Assembly (NCBI RefSeq): GCF_009467825.1
Contig: NZ_WIOK01000007.1
Coordinates: 80,563-144,562 of the forward strand
Length of the DNA stretch: 64,000 nucleotides
Source: Cyclobacterium xiamenense
GTDB taxonomy: Bacteria; Bacteroidota; Bacteroidia; Cytophagales; Cyclobacteriaceae
Reading direction: 5' to 3'
Of the stretch, positions 18,047-27,972 are shown piece by piece. The notes under the pieces are model-generated. The model was not told the origin of the DNA, ran no database searches, and saw nothing but the letters and a program-made list of their open reading frames with translations. Numbering within the stretch: position 1 is the stretch's first letter; every line of letters starts with the position of its first letter. The position numbers were made by a program, and so were the translations under genes.

Positions 18047-18174
18047 AGTTTTGTCGGAAATGGAAAAGCGGCTATGACCCTGAGTAGTAAGAAATCGTCC
18101 AATTAAAGAGATCGTTGAAAGCGACTGAAAAAGATCGTAGTATCCTAAAAAAGGCCGTCGGCACCTTCTGTTAA
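18047..18174 (+). pseudogene. Remnant of an IS3-family OrfA transposase
   Basis: The frame from 18047 reads SFVGNGKAAMT, matching the mid part of IS3 OrfA (usually FxGNGKxxLTPEE). After loss of one base the next frame gives PE, two stop codons (TAG TAA), then EIVQLKRSLKATEKDRSILKKAVG up to 18174, split here as EIVQLKRSLK and ATEKDRSILKKAVG. This is the leucine-zipper and ERDILKKA end of OrfA. Two nonsense codons and a frameshift show it is dead. No OrfB sequence was recognised after it. Confidence 0.65.
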
Positions 18175-18571
18175 GCGACACTTTTTTACAAGGTATCATC
18201 ATGCGCCCATCCAATGTGCACGTCCAGCGGCAAGGAGTTTCATCGCTTTGCATCAACGGGTTGTATTTCCGGCTGACCAGCGAACACCTTAGGGAGTAGA
18301 GGCTTGCGTGTCCGATGTTTTAGAAACAGGAATAAGTGTCTGACATTTTGTTTACAAAAAAAACGCACGAAATGTATCGGATATTATTTGTTAGATTATT
18401 TATTTTGTATTTTATCCAGGGATAGTTTAGTCAGGTTTATACCGGTTAGTTCCTAACGCTTTCTGACAAGATAAATGCGTTGAGGGCGTTACGTATGTAT
18501 TCCATTGGATAACACTATGAGGAAAACGGCTGAAAGTGGATTAACTATGTTTTAAATTTTTGTTTTTTTGT
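18175..18571. other. Intergenic region after the IS3 remnant
   Basis: Contains a short frame (about 18195-18299) with no recognised family, then AT-rich sequence that should hold the promoter of the TPR regulator gene. No perfect TAnnTTTG box was found. Confidence 0.35.
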
Positions 18572-20227
18572 ATGATGGTTCCTAGAGTTGTTCTATTCCA
18601 ATTGGTAGTATATATCATTATTTTCATGTCGAGTGCTGTGCTATCCTATGCGGTCGAGAAAAAGCCTGATTCGCATGGTTCGTTAATCGAGGAGCCTTAT
18701 TACGCATTGCTTGACTCTTCCCGCGCCTTTTTACACAAAGATTTAAGGAAATCACTTTATTTTGCCGATCAGGCAAGGGGCTATGCAGATTCGTTGGAAC
18801 AACCCGACTTATTTGTCAAATTGTTCAATCAGTATGGGAGAATTTATTTTAGAGGTGGATTGTCGGATATTTCTACGGAATATTATCTGAAAAGCTATGA
18901 AATAATACAATCTGCAGTAGATCTTCCGACATCCGATCGTTTGAGCACCCTTTTGGGTATGGGAATCAATTACCTTTTTCTAAGGAATTACGATAGAGCC
19001 GAAGATTATTTTCTTCAGATACAAGAGTTATTAGAAACCCTTCCCGAACCTGACTACAAGATTCTTTCAGCGGTTATCAATAACCTTGGCATTATCTACA
19101 GAGAAAGAAATGACTTGGTACAAGCCAATAATTGTCTGGACCAGGGAATAAAAAAAATCGCGAAATTCGACCCTGAAAATGAAAACCTTGGTAACCTATA
19201 CAATAATCTTGGTTTAGTCTTTGCCCAAATGAAGAATTATGAAGCTGCTCTGGAAACGTTTGCTTTTGGTGGAAAGGAGGCACTTCGGAAGGACAATATT
19301 CATGCATTAGCCACCAACTACAGCTTCATAGCAAAAACATACAGGGAAATGGGCGATGCAACCTTGGCGATCAGGTACGGAAGACGAGGCAACCAACTAG
19401 CAGCAAAGGGGGAAATATTGGTAGTACAGCATAACTGTAGTGAGTTATTGGCCGACCTGTATAAGGAAATGCTGATGCCCGATTCTGCCCTGTTTTTTTT
19501 TGAGGAGAAGGAGCGTTTGTTCAGGGAAATTGACCAAAGCAAGGCTGAACAGAACCTCCTCACCCAAAGCCTAAAGGAAATGCATGCGCTGGAAATGGAA
19601 AAGCTGGTGGCGGAATCAAAAAATAGTAATAGGAAGCTTTTTTCATTCTTACTGATTACCTTTCTGATTTTGGCAGTACTCATTTTACTTTATGTCACTA
19701 TCCGGAGAAGATACCATCGTGTACGTTTGGAAAGGAAGAAGTTACTGCTTGTTTTCCAGCAAAGAGAGCGCGAAAGAGAACTCTTGCAGGCAAAGATTCA
19801 AGAAAAAAGCAAACAGCTTACGACCAAAATGCTCTATGAAACCAAAAGGCAACGTATTATCAAAGATACGGTAGATAAACTGGTAGGTAATAGAAATGAA
19901 TTCTCAAAGCAAGGAAAGAAAATTGTCAGCAGCATCGTTGGCGAACTGAGTCAGTTTGATCAGGATAAAATTCTTTCAGAGTTTGAGGTTTCCTTTTTGG
20001 ACCTGCACACGGGTTTTTATAAAAACCTTTTGGATTCCTTTCCAAACCTTAGCCCTAACGAAAGGCGACTTTGTGCCTTTATCAGACTGAATCTAAACAG
20101 TAGTGAAATATCGGCACTTACCGGGCAGAGTAAAAGCACCCTCAATATGGCGAAAACCAGGCTGAGGAAGAAATTGGGTGTTACCCACAGCAATGTGGAT
20201 CTCTACGACTTTTTGTCCAGGTTTTGA
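18572..20227 (+). CDS. TPR-repeat membrane protein with C-terminal LuxR-like helix-turn-helix
   Basis: 551 residues. An N-terminal hydrophobic segment (signal or anchor) is followed by several tetratricopeptide repeats (about residues 60-330; for example AVINNLGIIYRERNDLVQA and LYNNLGLVFAQMKNYEAAL). A single membrane helix at about 350-375 (FLLITFLILAVLILLYVTI) is followed by a coiled coil and a C-terminal helix-turn-helix (LSPNERRLCAFIRLNLNSSE then ISALTGQSKSTLNMAKTRLR). This is a common Bacteroidota one-component sensor layout: periplasmic TPRs, cytosolic DNA-binding end. The targets are unknown. Start chosen at the ATG at 18572 rather than a TTG 12 bases earlier. Confidence 0.82.
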   Translation: MMVPRVVLFQLVVYIIIFMSSAVLSYAVEKKPDSHGSLIEEPYYALLDSSRAFLHKDLRKSLYFADQARGYADSLEQPDLFVKLFNQYGRIYFRGGLSDISTEYYLKSYEIIQSAVDLPTSDRLSTLLGMGINYLFLRNYDRAEDYFLQIQELLETLPEPDYKILSAVINNLGIIYRERNDLVQANNCLDQGIKKIAKFDPENENLGNLYNNLGLVFAQMKNYEAALETFAFGGKEALRKDNIHALATNYSFIAKTYREMGDATLAIRYGRRGNQLAAKGEILVVQHNCSELLADLYKEMLMPDSALFFFEEKERLFREIDQSKAEQNLLTQSLKEMHALEMEKLVAESKNSNRKLFSFLLITFLILAVLILLYVTIRRRYHRVRLERKKLLLVFQQRERERELLQAKIQEKSKQLTTKMLYETKRQRIIKDTVDKLVGNRNEFSKQGKKIVSSIVGELSQFDQDKILSEFEVSFLDLHTGFYKNLLDSFPNLSPNERRLCAFIRLNLNSSEISALTGQSKSTLNMAKTRLRKKLGVTHSNVDLYDFLSRF

Positions 20228-21216
20228 TTTTTTAATGAGTGTATTAGTTTTTTGACAAATAAACTTTTTGTGCGTACAAGATGGCATTGCCAACACCCTA
20301 TATGTAGAAGTATCGGATAGCTCCTGGCTTATTTTGGGTCGGTTGAATCTGTCGACGTATTCGTTGATGTAAGGTCATTACGGAATGGTAGGCTCCACTT
20401 GGCCGGGCTTTGAACACCATTATTGTAGTACACGATGGATTTTGACAAAGTTTTCACACTTCTCGCCTTCGTTTTCATGGGTCTTGTTGGGAAAATGGGT
20501 TTCTATCCCCTTACAACCACTCCGGTAATCGAGTTTATTTACTTGTCTCATTTTCAATAAAGCTTTCGTTTGAAGCATATTTGGGAGTATTTATTTGACC
20601 TACGCTAGCTCAGATTATTTAATCTAACTCATTAATAATTAGTCAGTAATGAATTTTTGTTACGAAAATGTTATCGCATTTTTTTACTATGTAATGCACT
20701 TGTATCTACCCCTTTTTGTTTTTTTTGCGCTGAACGCTTTTTATTTGTGACTTAAATAAACAGTCAGGCGGTGCCGAGGTAGCTGGCCAATCCCGATGGA
20801 TTTTCGTTTTCGGTAGATTCTCAGCGACTTCTGAGTAATAGGTGCATGAAAAGTTAGCTGGATTGGATGCAGATATTGGTAGATCAGTGGATATATTGAA
20901 GCAGGTTTCTGTCACCGAATATGAATGGATTTGCCTAACCAAATTTCAAATGAAATAGCGTATGTTTGGCTACCCTCAGTGAGTTGACTAGTAAGCCATG
21001 CGGGACTTTGAGGGACCGGCGAATAAATTAATTGCGAAAACATAGAGATATAAACTATATTGTTAAAATATTTTCATCACCACAGGTGATATAGAGCCTT
21101 TCGGTCATTTTAGCTGGTTTAAGGAGAACTTGAGGTGTTGAGATTGAATTCTGTTTGGATCGGAGAGTAGAGACTGATTTATTCGTTAAAAATTTAAATT
21201 ACTGCGTAAATAAGAT
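20228..21216. other. Long AT-rich intergenic region, nothing firmly recognised
   Basis: Nearly 1 kb without a supported gene. A plus-strand frame around 20745-20960, broken by two adjacent stops, has short coding-like stretches (LDADIGRSVDILKQVSV) but no family I can name. Together with IS remnants on both sides this looks like decayed sequence. Confidence 0.4.
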
Positions 21217-21708
21217 ATGAGAAAAGTGAAATTCTGCCGGGATCGCTTCGAAGAAAGTCGCTACAAAGAGCTTCTCTCACAGATCTACAGTGCAAATGAC
21301 CCACAAAAAATATCGGTAAATCTGCATCCTGAACAGCTAATGCTGGTATCAGGGGTACGCTGTGCGTTGGAGGCGCTGGAAAATAGGGAAGATCATCTGA
21401 CAAATGAATTGCTAAATCGGGATACTATCGAGGATTGTTGCGGGGCATGGGCGGTACTGAAAAAATTGCAATTGTTCGTTAACGATATGGTGCAGTATGC
21501 GAACCAGTTTACAAGACAAGGTATGGGAAATTACATCAAATTTTTACCAGAGCAAGGCCGCCAGGTCATCAACGAGCCATTTGGTAGTGATTTGGTCTGT
21601 ATGGATGCCCGGAACTACCGGGCGGCGCGGGCGATCTGGAATTTATCGAAAAATGGGCTGGGTCACGCTAAAGAGTCAGTAAAAGGGCAGGGGGTGTCTC
21701 ATGGATAA
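21217..21708 (+). CDS. Unrecognised protein, first gene of a two-gene unit
   Basis: 163 residues, soluble, with no signal peptide or membrane helix. It looks mostly helical, with Leu/Glu-rich stretches (SGVRCALEALENREDHLTNE, then NDMVQYANQF). I do not recognise the family. The start ATG at 21217 is preceded by AT-rich sequence. Its last codons overlap the next gene within ATGGATAA, so the two are translationally coupled. The unit sits between IS remnants and could be of phage or conjugative-element origin. No function is proposed. Confidence 0.6.
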   Translation: MRKVKFCRDRFEESRYKELLSQIYSANDPQKISVNLHPEQLMLVSGVRCALEALENREDHLTNELLNRDTIEDCCGAWAVLKKLQLFVNDMVQYANQFTRQGMGNYIKFLPEQGRQVINEPFGSDLVCMDARNYRAARAIWNLSKNGLGHAKESVKGQGVSHG

Positions 21709-21919
21709 TCGTGTGCAGGTACGGATCTCAGGTAAAAACCCGGAAGGACAGAAACGGATATTTGAGATCATCAGGGAAGCCCTTGAATCGAATGGGTACC
21801 GTACGATAAACGTGAATGCATCGTCTTGGGCAACCGACCGCCTAATGGCTTATAATGAAGCACATGATGTAGATTTGGAGTCGGTATATGAAAAAGCTAC
21901 GATGACATCTAATAGTTAG
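21701..21919 (+). CDS. Unrecognised small protein, second gene of a two-gene unit
   Basis: 72 residues. The sequence suggests a small alpha/beta fold: a VQVRISGKN strand, a long amphipathic helix IFEIIREALESNGYR, a TINVNAS strand and an acidic C-terminal helix. I do not recognise it. It starts inside the stop region of the preceding gene (8-base overlap), which supports a real operon. Its stop is followed directly by an imperfect inverted repeat and an IS481-type transposase remnant. Confidence 0.55.
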   Translation: MDNRVQVRISGKNPEGQKRIFEIIREALESNGYRTINVNASSWATDRLMAYNEAHDVDLESVYEKATMTSNS

Positions 21920-21960
21920 GGATTAAATTTAGGTGTTGAATCTAATCATTAACCCCTAAA
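21917..21960. repeat. Imperfect inverted repeat after the two-gene unit
   Basis: TTAGGGATTAAAT and ATTAACCCCTAA can pair over about 12 bases around a 20-base loop. It directly precedes the IS481-type remnant, so it may contain part of that element's left end or act as a weak terminator. Confidence 0.35.
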
Positions 21961-21969
21961 AACTGTCAG

Positions 21970-22206
21970 ATGAATACAGAGACGGAAGTAATAAAAAACA
22001 AGGTAGGTTTGTTACAATTAGCAGCATAAGTAGGAGATGTTCCCGAGGCTTGCAAACTTTTCGGTTACAGCAGAGATAGCTTTTACTGGTTCAATGAGCG
22101 CTACGAGCAGGGAGGAGAGCTGGCGCTGAGGGAACTTAGCAAAGGGACACCAAATCTCAAGAACCGCATCGAGGCAGAAATAGAGGTTGCAGTGATAAAG
22201 TGTAAA
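21970..22206 (+). pseudogene. Remnant of an IS481-family transposase (N-terminal part)
   Basis: From the ATG at 21970 the frame reads MNTETEVIKNKVGLLQLAA, then a TAA stop (22027-22029), then continues in the same frame with VGDVPEACKLFGYSRDSFYW, FNERYEQGGELALRELS and NLKNRIEAEIEVAVI. This is the N-terminal helix-turn-helix of IS481-type transposases (usually GNVSxACRxMGYSRDSFYRF). Similarity ends near 22206 and the DDE catalytic domain is absent. The stop plus truncation make it a dead fragment. Confidence 0.8.
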
Positions 22207-22501
22207 GTTTTTAATTCATCCTACGCGATTCGTACATCCCCTTCCGGTTTCTGTCCCGGTTGCCAGGGCCGGCGAGAACCTATGCTGCCAGCTGGAGTAG
22301 GCCCGCGCTGGCGTTCCTCCGACGTTTGAAAACAACTGCAGGGAGCTGACGAGCGGATCGAGTTTGTAGAAAGCGATGTTCGCCGCGCGGAAATAATACC
22401 GATTTTTTTTGAAGAAAATTTGGAGATAATTTAATTTTTTAGTTATTTAATCACTTCTTGTACCAACCATTGCTAACCAACCCTTTGCATACCTGTATAC
22501 T
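22207..22501. other. Intergenic region with a GC-rich insert of unknown origin
   Basis: Bases about 22225-22400 are much GC-richer than the AT-rich flanks and read as protein-like in more than one frame (plus: SPSGFCPGCQGRREPMLPAG; later ADERIEFVESDVRRAEIIP). I cannot assign it. It directly follows the IS481 remnant. The promoter of the efflux operon should lie at about 22430-22495. Confidence 0.35.
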
Positions 22502-23575
22502 ATGGCTTCCTACTCATCGATTTATTGCGGCGTTTTGTTTTTTTTCATTTTCCTAAGTTGCCAATCCCCCGAGGAAAAAAGCGAGGAAATACCCATGGAA
22601 ACCTTCCGGGACGAGGTGCAGGCGACCACGGTTCGGGTGGGGCAATCGGAGACCAAATCCTTCGACTACCTGATCAACGCCACCGGAAAAATCGAAGCGG
22701 CAAACGAAGTCATGGTGATTGTCGAGCGGCCGGGATACCTGCTGGAGGTTTTGGTCGAGGAGGGGCAGCCGGTGCAGGCGGGTCAGACCATCGCCCGGCT
22801 GGACAAAACCGACAGCCAAATGGAATGGGAGCGGGCACAGGTGGAGTTGCGCTCGACCACGGCCGAGTACCAAAGCCGCCGAATTGCTGCCGATGTGGAA
22901 ACCACGCTGTTGGATTCCCTGGGAAATGCAGAACGGGACGAGTTTTGGAAAGCCTCCAGTGGACTTCTGAGTGCGCAGATCGCCGTAAGGGAGGCGGAAA
23001 GGAACCTGGAGAAAACCGAAATCAAAGCCCCGATTGCCGGGGCGGTTGCGGACTTGCAGGTCAGAAAAGGTAGTTTGGTCAATACCGGCGATGAGGTTTG
23101 CCTGGTGCTCAGCACGAATCTGCTGGAGATGAAAGTGAAAATCCTGGAATCGGATATTGTTTTTGTAGGGAAGGGGCAGAAGGCGGAAGTGTATCCGGTT
23201 TCTGGTTCCGGCGATGGGATTTCCGGCACGGTAAGCAGCATCAATCCCAAGGTGGATGAAAACGGATTGGTACAGGTAACGCTTAGCCTGCAACAGGGAG
23301 GCAGGCTGCTTCCGGGGATGAATGCCCGGGCGGTGATTCGCGCGCCGCAAAACAATAGCCTGGTCGTTCCCAAAGAAGCCGTGGTATACCGATCCGGCAG
23401 GCCGGTGGTTTTCACGATTGAAAACGACGAGGCCATTTGGAACTACGTGGAGGTGGGTAAGGACAACGGCCGGGAGATGGAAATCCTCGATGGCCTGATG
23501 GCCAGTCAGCAAGTAATTATCAGCAATAATGTTCAATTGGCGCATCAGGCTCCGGTACAGGTGATAACAGACTAA
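22502..23575 (+). CDS. RND efflux periplasmic adaptor (membrane fusion) lipoprotein
   Basis: 357 residues. The lipobox is FIFLSCQ. Residues about 60-100 form the first biotinyl-lipoyl half (VERPGYLLEVLVEEGQPVQAG), followed by a helical hairpin (about 105-175) and the second lipoyl half (IKAPIAGAVADLQVRKGSLV). Then come beta-barrel and membrane-proximal domains with SINPKVDENGLVQVTLSL. It bridges the inner-membrane pump to an outer-membrane channel. The pump gene starts 3 bases after its stop, so they are one operon. No TolC-type gene is present. Confidence 0.9.
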   Translation: MASYSSIYCGVLFFFIFLSCQSPEEKSEEIPMETFRDEVQATTVRVGQSETKSFDYLINATGKIEAANEVMVIVERPGYLLEVLVEEGQPVQAGQTIARLDKTDSQMEWERAQVELRSTTAEYQSRRIAADVETTLLDSLGNAERDEFWKASSGLLSAQIAVREAERNLEKTEIKAPIAGAVADLQVRKGSLVNTGDEVCLVLSTNLLEMKVKILESDIVFVGKGQKAEVYPVSGSGDGISGTVSSINPKVDENGLVQVTLSLQQGGRLLPGMNARAVIRAPQNNSLVVPKEAVVYRSGRPVVFTIENDEAIWNYVEVGKDNGREMEILDGLMASQQVIISNNVQLAHQAPVQVITD

Positions 23576-23578
23576 GGT

Positions 23579-26500
23579 ATGGTTAGATTTTTATTGGCTC
23601 GACCCATCGCGGTAGGCATGACCTTTCTGGCGCTGCTTATCTTCAGTCTGATACTTTTCCGCACCCTGCCCATTGCCTTGTTGCCGCCGATCGATGTGCC
23701 CCAGATTGTCATCAAGGTAGATTACCCCAATACTTCGCCGGAGTCGATTGAGCAAAATGTGTTGCGCCCCATTCGGGAGGGGATGGTAACCCTGGATGGG
23801 CTCGAAGACATGGAAAGCGAAGCGGGCTCGGAGGTGGGCAGCGTACGGCTCACCTTTGATTACCGCACGCAGATGGAACTGGCCTACATTGCGGTGAACG
23901 AGAAGATCGATCGGTTGACAAACAGTCTACCGAATGACCTCAGCAGGCCCCGTGTGGTGCGCATCAATACCAACGACATACCCATTGCCCGGCTACAGGT
24001 GATTCCACGAGAAGGGGTTGATTTTGCTGACGTGTCGCTACTCACGGAAAACGTGATCAAAAAGCGCCTGGAACAGTTGGATGGTGTGGCTCTGGTGGAC
24101 ATTAACGGGCGACAGGACCGGGTGATTTCCGTCAGTCCCAACAAACCCCTGTTGGCAGGCCTGGGCATGACCGAGTCGGATTTGATCCGGGCGATCGAGG
24201 CGGGAAACAGTGAGTTGCCCGGAATCAGCATGGAGGACGGTCAGTTTCGGTATTATTTGCGTCTGGCAAGCAGGCTGGAAACCCCGGAGGATATCCGCAA
24301 CCTCCCGGTACGGGGTCCGTCCGGCAACACGGTGACCCTGGGCAAAGTTGCAGAAGTCCGGCATGACCTGGCCAAACCCACCGGCTTTCATTTGTTCCAG
24401 GGCAGGGAGGGGCTGGTCGTTACGGTCCACAAACAAACCGCTGCCCGAATGAACGAAATCATGCCCCTGGTGTACGAGGCGCTGGAGTTGTTTAAAAAGG
24501 ACTATCCGCAAGTGGATTTTGCGCTCACCCAAGATCAGTCCACGCTGCTCAACGCGGGTATCCGCAACCTGCAAACCAGCCTATTGTTTGGCGGCTTGTT
24601 TGCTTTTGGGATTTTATTTGTTTTCATGGGTAATTACCGCACGCCGATCATCATCGGTATCAGCTTGCCAGCCTCTCTGGTGATCGGTTTTGCCGTTTTT
24701 TATTTTGCGGGTATTTCCATCAATGTCATTTCCTTGAGCGGCCTGGCCCTGGGGCTCGGAATGCTAATTGACAATGCCATCATTGTCCTTGACAACATCA
24801 GCCGTAAACGAAAAGAGGGATTGCCACTCTTTGAGGCCTGCGTCAACGGAGTAAACGAGGTGATGTCCGCATTGATTAGTTCGGTTCTTACCACGCTGGC
24901 AGTTTTTGTTCCCCTGGTCTTTCTTAGCGGAATAGCCGGCGCACTTTTCTACGATCAGGCGGTATCGGTAGCCGCCATTTTATCGGTTTCGCTGCTCGTG
25001 GCCTTTGTTTTATTGCCCCTGTTGTATTACCTGTTTTTTAAAAACGAATCCGGTCAGCGTTCCAACGAGGACAGTCGCGTATTTTTGCTGCTGTTGGCCG
25101 GATACAAAAAGGTATACCGATTGCTTTTTGCGAATCGGCGCTGGTCACTGGCGATTTTGCTGCTGTTGATTCCGGTTTTGCTGGCTACGGTTCGTTTGTT
25201 GGAAGTGGAAGGACTGCCGCCGATCGAGAAATTTGATAGCATGGTCTCCATAGACTGGAACGAGCCGATCAATGCAACCCAAAACAAGGAACGCATCCTT
25301 GACTTACTCGACGAGGAGGAAGGCGCGTATGAGTGGGCGGAAAGCGATGTGGGCCTGCGGCAGTTCCTCCTGCATGAGGGGAACAATGCCATCCAACAGG
25401 CCGACCTGTTTCTGATGTTTGAAAACGCAGCCCAAAAAGAGGAAGTAAACGCCCGGATACTGCGCCGGCTGCAAGGGCAATTCCCTCAGGCGGCGATAGA
25501 AATTCAGGATGCCCCCAATGCATTTGACCAGTTGTTTTCCTCGGACCGCCCGTTTTTCGAACTGCGCTGGAAGGACCTGGCCTCGAAGCGACCTGTCCCG
25601 GTAGCCGAAATGGATCCCTGGTTGGCATCTTTTCCGGTTTCCGGCTGGGCAAAAGGACCGGGATTGCAAAAAGGAGCTTCGGTAGTTTTTCGTACCCATA
25701 TGGAAAAGTTGGCCCTCTATGGGTTAGAAGGTCAACAATTAGTAGAAAAGATTCAACAACTTTTCGGCAATTACCTGATTACCGATATCAAACGCTTTGG
25801 TGAAATCACCCCAATTTTGCTGGTATACGAGACCCTGGATTTTCAGACCCTGCTGCGAACCAATTTTCTATATGGAGAGGAAGGAACCCCCTATGCATTG
25901 GATGAATTCATCGCGGTTTCTTACGACGAGCATTACAAATATGTTACCGCAGATCGATCGGGGATTTACCAGTCATTGGCCTTTGATACGCAGCTGACGC
26001 AGCAGGAAGAGAATCGCGTTCGGGACTGGGTGACGGATAAAAACCTATCGGCGGACTTTGGCGGCCAATATTTCAAGGACCGGGAAACCATCCGGCAGCT
26101 GGTTGGGATCTTGCTGGTTTCGGTATTGTTGTTGTATTTCATTCTGGCAGCCCAGTTTGAAAACTTTCTGCAGCCCTTGATTGTGATTTTTACGCTTCCT
26201 CTGGGAGTAGGGGGTGCTTTTCTGCTTCTTTGGCTTAGCGGCATTTCCCTGAATGTCATGTCAGCCATTGGGTTGGTGGTCATGCTGGGCATCATGGTCA
26301 ACGATGCCATTTTAAAGATTGACACCATCAATCGCTTATCGAAGCAATACCTCTTCGAAAACAAGGAACCCGCAGCGGCTTTGGAAATGGCCTTGTACAA
26401 AGCGGGAGAAATCCGGCTGAAACCCATCGTGATGACCTCCATTACCACCATTCTGGCGCTGTTGCCCGTTCTATTCAGTACCGGTTTGGGAGCGGACCTG

Positions 26501-26608
26501 CAGAGGCCCCTGGTGGTTTCGGTGATCGGTGGGCTCACCATTGGAACCTTTACGGCCCTGTATTTTGTACCGTTGGCCTATTGGTTTTTGGGTAGCAAGG
26601 GGAAATAG
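23579..26608 (+). CDS. RND family efflux permease (AcrB/MdtB-like)
   Basis: 1009 residues with the classic RND layout: TM1 (about 10-30), a large periplasmic loop (PPIDVPQIVIKVDYPNTSPE), TM2-6 (about 335-480) with the conserved LALGLGMLIDNAIIVLDN motif, a second periplasmic loop and TM7-12 (about 835-1005) with GLVVMLGIMVNDAIL. Proton-driven export of drugs, lipophiles or other small molecules is expected. The substrate cannot be deduced. It is slightly shorter than AcrB (about 1050). It is the last gene of the two-gene operon. Confidence 0.92.
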   Translation: MVRFLLARPIAVGMTFLALLIFSLILFRTLPIALLPPIDVPQIVIKVDYPNTSPESIEQNVLRPIREGMVTLDGLEDMESEAGSEVGSVRLTFDYRTQMELAYIAVNEKIDRLTNSLPNDLSRPRVVRINTNDIPIARLQVIPREGVDFADVSLLTENVIKKRLEQLDGVALVDINGRQDRVISVSPNKPLLAGLGMTESDLIRAIEAGNSELPGISMEDGQFRYYLRLASRLETPEDIRNLPVRGPSGNTVTLGKVAEVRHDLAKPTGFHLFQGREGLVVTVHKQTAARMNEIMPLVYEALELFKKDYPQVDFALTQDQSTLLNAGIRNLQTSLLFGGLFAFGILFVFMGNYRTPIIIGISLPASLVIGFAVFYFAGISINVISLSGLALGLGMLIDNAIIVLDNISRKRKEGLPLFEACVNGVNEVMSALISSVLTTLAVFVPLVFLSGIAGALFYDQAVSVAAILSVSLLVAFVLLPLLYYLFFKNESGQRSNEDSRVFLLLLAGYKKVYRLLFANRRWSLAILLLLIPVLLATVRLLEVEGLPPIEKFDSMVSIDWNEPINATQNKERILDLLDEEEGAYEWAESDVGLRQFLLHEGNNAIQQADLFLMFENAAQKEEVNARILRRLQGQFPQAAIEIQDAPNAFDQLFSSDRPFFELRWKDLASKRPVPVAEMDPWLASFPVSGWAKGPGLQKGASVVFRTHMEKLALYGLEGQQLVEKIQQLFGNYLITDIKRFGEITPILLVYETLDFQTLLRTNFLYGEEGTPYALDEFIAVSYDEHYKYVTADRSGIYQSLAFDTQLTQQEENRVRDWVTDKNLSADFGGQYFKDRETIRQLVGILLVSVLLLYFILAAQFENFLQPLIVIFTLPLGVGGAFLLLWLSGISLNVMSAIGLVVMLGIMVNDAILKIDTINRLSKQYLFENKEPAAALEMALYKAGEIRLKPIVMTSITTILALLPVLFSTGLGADLQRPLVVSVIGGLTIGTFTALYFVPLAYWFLGSKGK

Positions 26609-26858
26609 CCTCGTTAAGCATTCCAAAAAATACCAGGGGATCTTTGGCGAATGGGGTGTAGATCCATCAAAAATACTGAATGGTATCCAATACCTCTCTA
26701 CCTCTGAGCGAAGGTGCCGGAAGCAATTTAGGCTAGGCGGGGCTATAACATTTGATATTATTTAGTACCTTTACCATACCAAGTAAGTGTTTGTGCCAGG
26801 TAATTGGAACACTTGGATTTTTATTCCCGCAACAGTAAGCCCATAACACAATAAACAT

Positions 26859-27911
26859 ATGAAAATTTTAATAACAGGAACCGCCGGATTTATCGGCATG
26901 CATTTGGCTGAAAAGTTATTGGAACGAGGAGACGAGGTAGTTGGGCTGGACTGCATCAATGACTATTACGATGTACAACTGAAATACGACCGGCTGAGAA
27001 AAACCGGTATTGATCCCGCATCGATTGACTACGGAAACCTTGTTTCCAGCGAAAAATATCCCGGGTACCGGTTCATACAGCTGCAGTTGGAGGACAAGGA
27101 GGGTGTGATGAAGTTGTTTGCGGAGCAGAAGTTTGATAAAGTAGTGAATCTGGCGGCCCAGGCAGGCGTCCGGTATTCCCTGACCAACCCGGATGCCTAC
27201 ATTCAGGCCAATATTGTTGGGTTTTTGAACCTTCTCGAGGCATGCCGTCACCACCAGATCAAGCATTTGGCCTATGCCTCTTCAAGTTCGGTCTATGGGA
27301 CGAATACACACATGCCATTTTCTACCGCCCATAATGTGGATCACCCCGTGTCGTTGTACGCAGCTTCCAAAAAATCGAATGAGCTAATGGCACATACCTA
27401 CAGCCACCTTTTTGGGCTTCCTACCACAGGCCTGCGCTTTTTTACGGTATATGGACCATGGGGCAGACCAGATATGGCACTATTTCTGTTTACAAAAGCC
27501 ATATTGGAGGATAAACCCATTCAGGTCTTTAACTTCGGAGAGATGAAGCGTGATTTTACGTACGTGGACGATATCGTCGAAGGCGTGGTTCGGATCGTGG
27601 ATCGCCCTCCGGTGGCTGACCCCACCTGGGATCCCGATACCGGGGATGCGAGTAAATCCAAGGCACCCTACACGGTGTACAACATCGGAAATTCGAATCC
27701 GGTTCGCTTGATGGATTTCATCCAGGCCATCGAGGAATCGCTTGGGAAAGAGGCGAAAAAAGAAATGCTTCCCATTCAGCCAGGGGACGTACCGGCAACC
27801 TTTGCGGACACCACACCACTGGAAAAAGAAATTGGCTACAAACCGGCAACGTCGGTATCGGACGGGATTCAACGGTTTATAAACTGGTACCGAGACTACT
27901 ATAATGTGTAA
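26859..27911 (+). CDS. UDP-glucuronate 4-epimerase-type SDR (extended)
   Basis: 350 residues. The NAD motif is GTAGFIG (7-13), the catalytic pair is Tyr167/Lys171 in YAASK with the SSSSVYG serine segment upstream. The family-specific parts are [17 protein letters not shown] and [19 protein letters not shown], and [12 protein letters not shown] is the UDP-sugar-binding region. It interconverts UDP-GlcA and UDP-GalA in the cytoplasm for surface polysaccharide. It is followed 85 bases later by a WecA-type initiating transferase, so the two probably serve the same polymer. Confidence 0.9.
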   Translation: MKILITGTAGFIGMHLAEKLLERGDEVVGLDCINDYYDVQLKYDRLRKTGIDPASIDYGNLVSSEKYPGYRFIQLQLEDKEGVMKLFAEQKFDKVVNLAAQAGVRYSLTNPDAYIQANIVGFLNLLEACRHHQIKHLAYASSSSVYGTNTHMPFSTAHNVDHPVSLYAASKKSNELMAHTYSHLFGLPTTGLRFFTVYGPWGRPDMALFLFTKAILEDKPIQVFNFGEMKRDFTYVDDIVEGVVRIVDRPPVADPTWDPDTGDASKSKAPYTVYNIGNSNPVRLMDFIQAIEESLGKEAKKEMLPIQPGDVPATFADTTPLEKEIGYKPATSVSDGIQRFINWYRDYYNV

Positions 27912-27972
27912 AAATATTCAGGTTTGGTTTAAATTTGATGGCAGAATATGAATACTGTAAATCCTTTATGTC

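Noticed and set aside
20745-20960. Possible further transposase remnant
   Set aside because: Only weak, short resemblance after two stops; not enough to name a family.
22553-23545. 330-codon antisense frame over the RND adaptor
   Set aside because: Mirror of the adaptor codons; the adaptor has full domain support.
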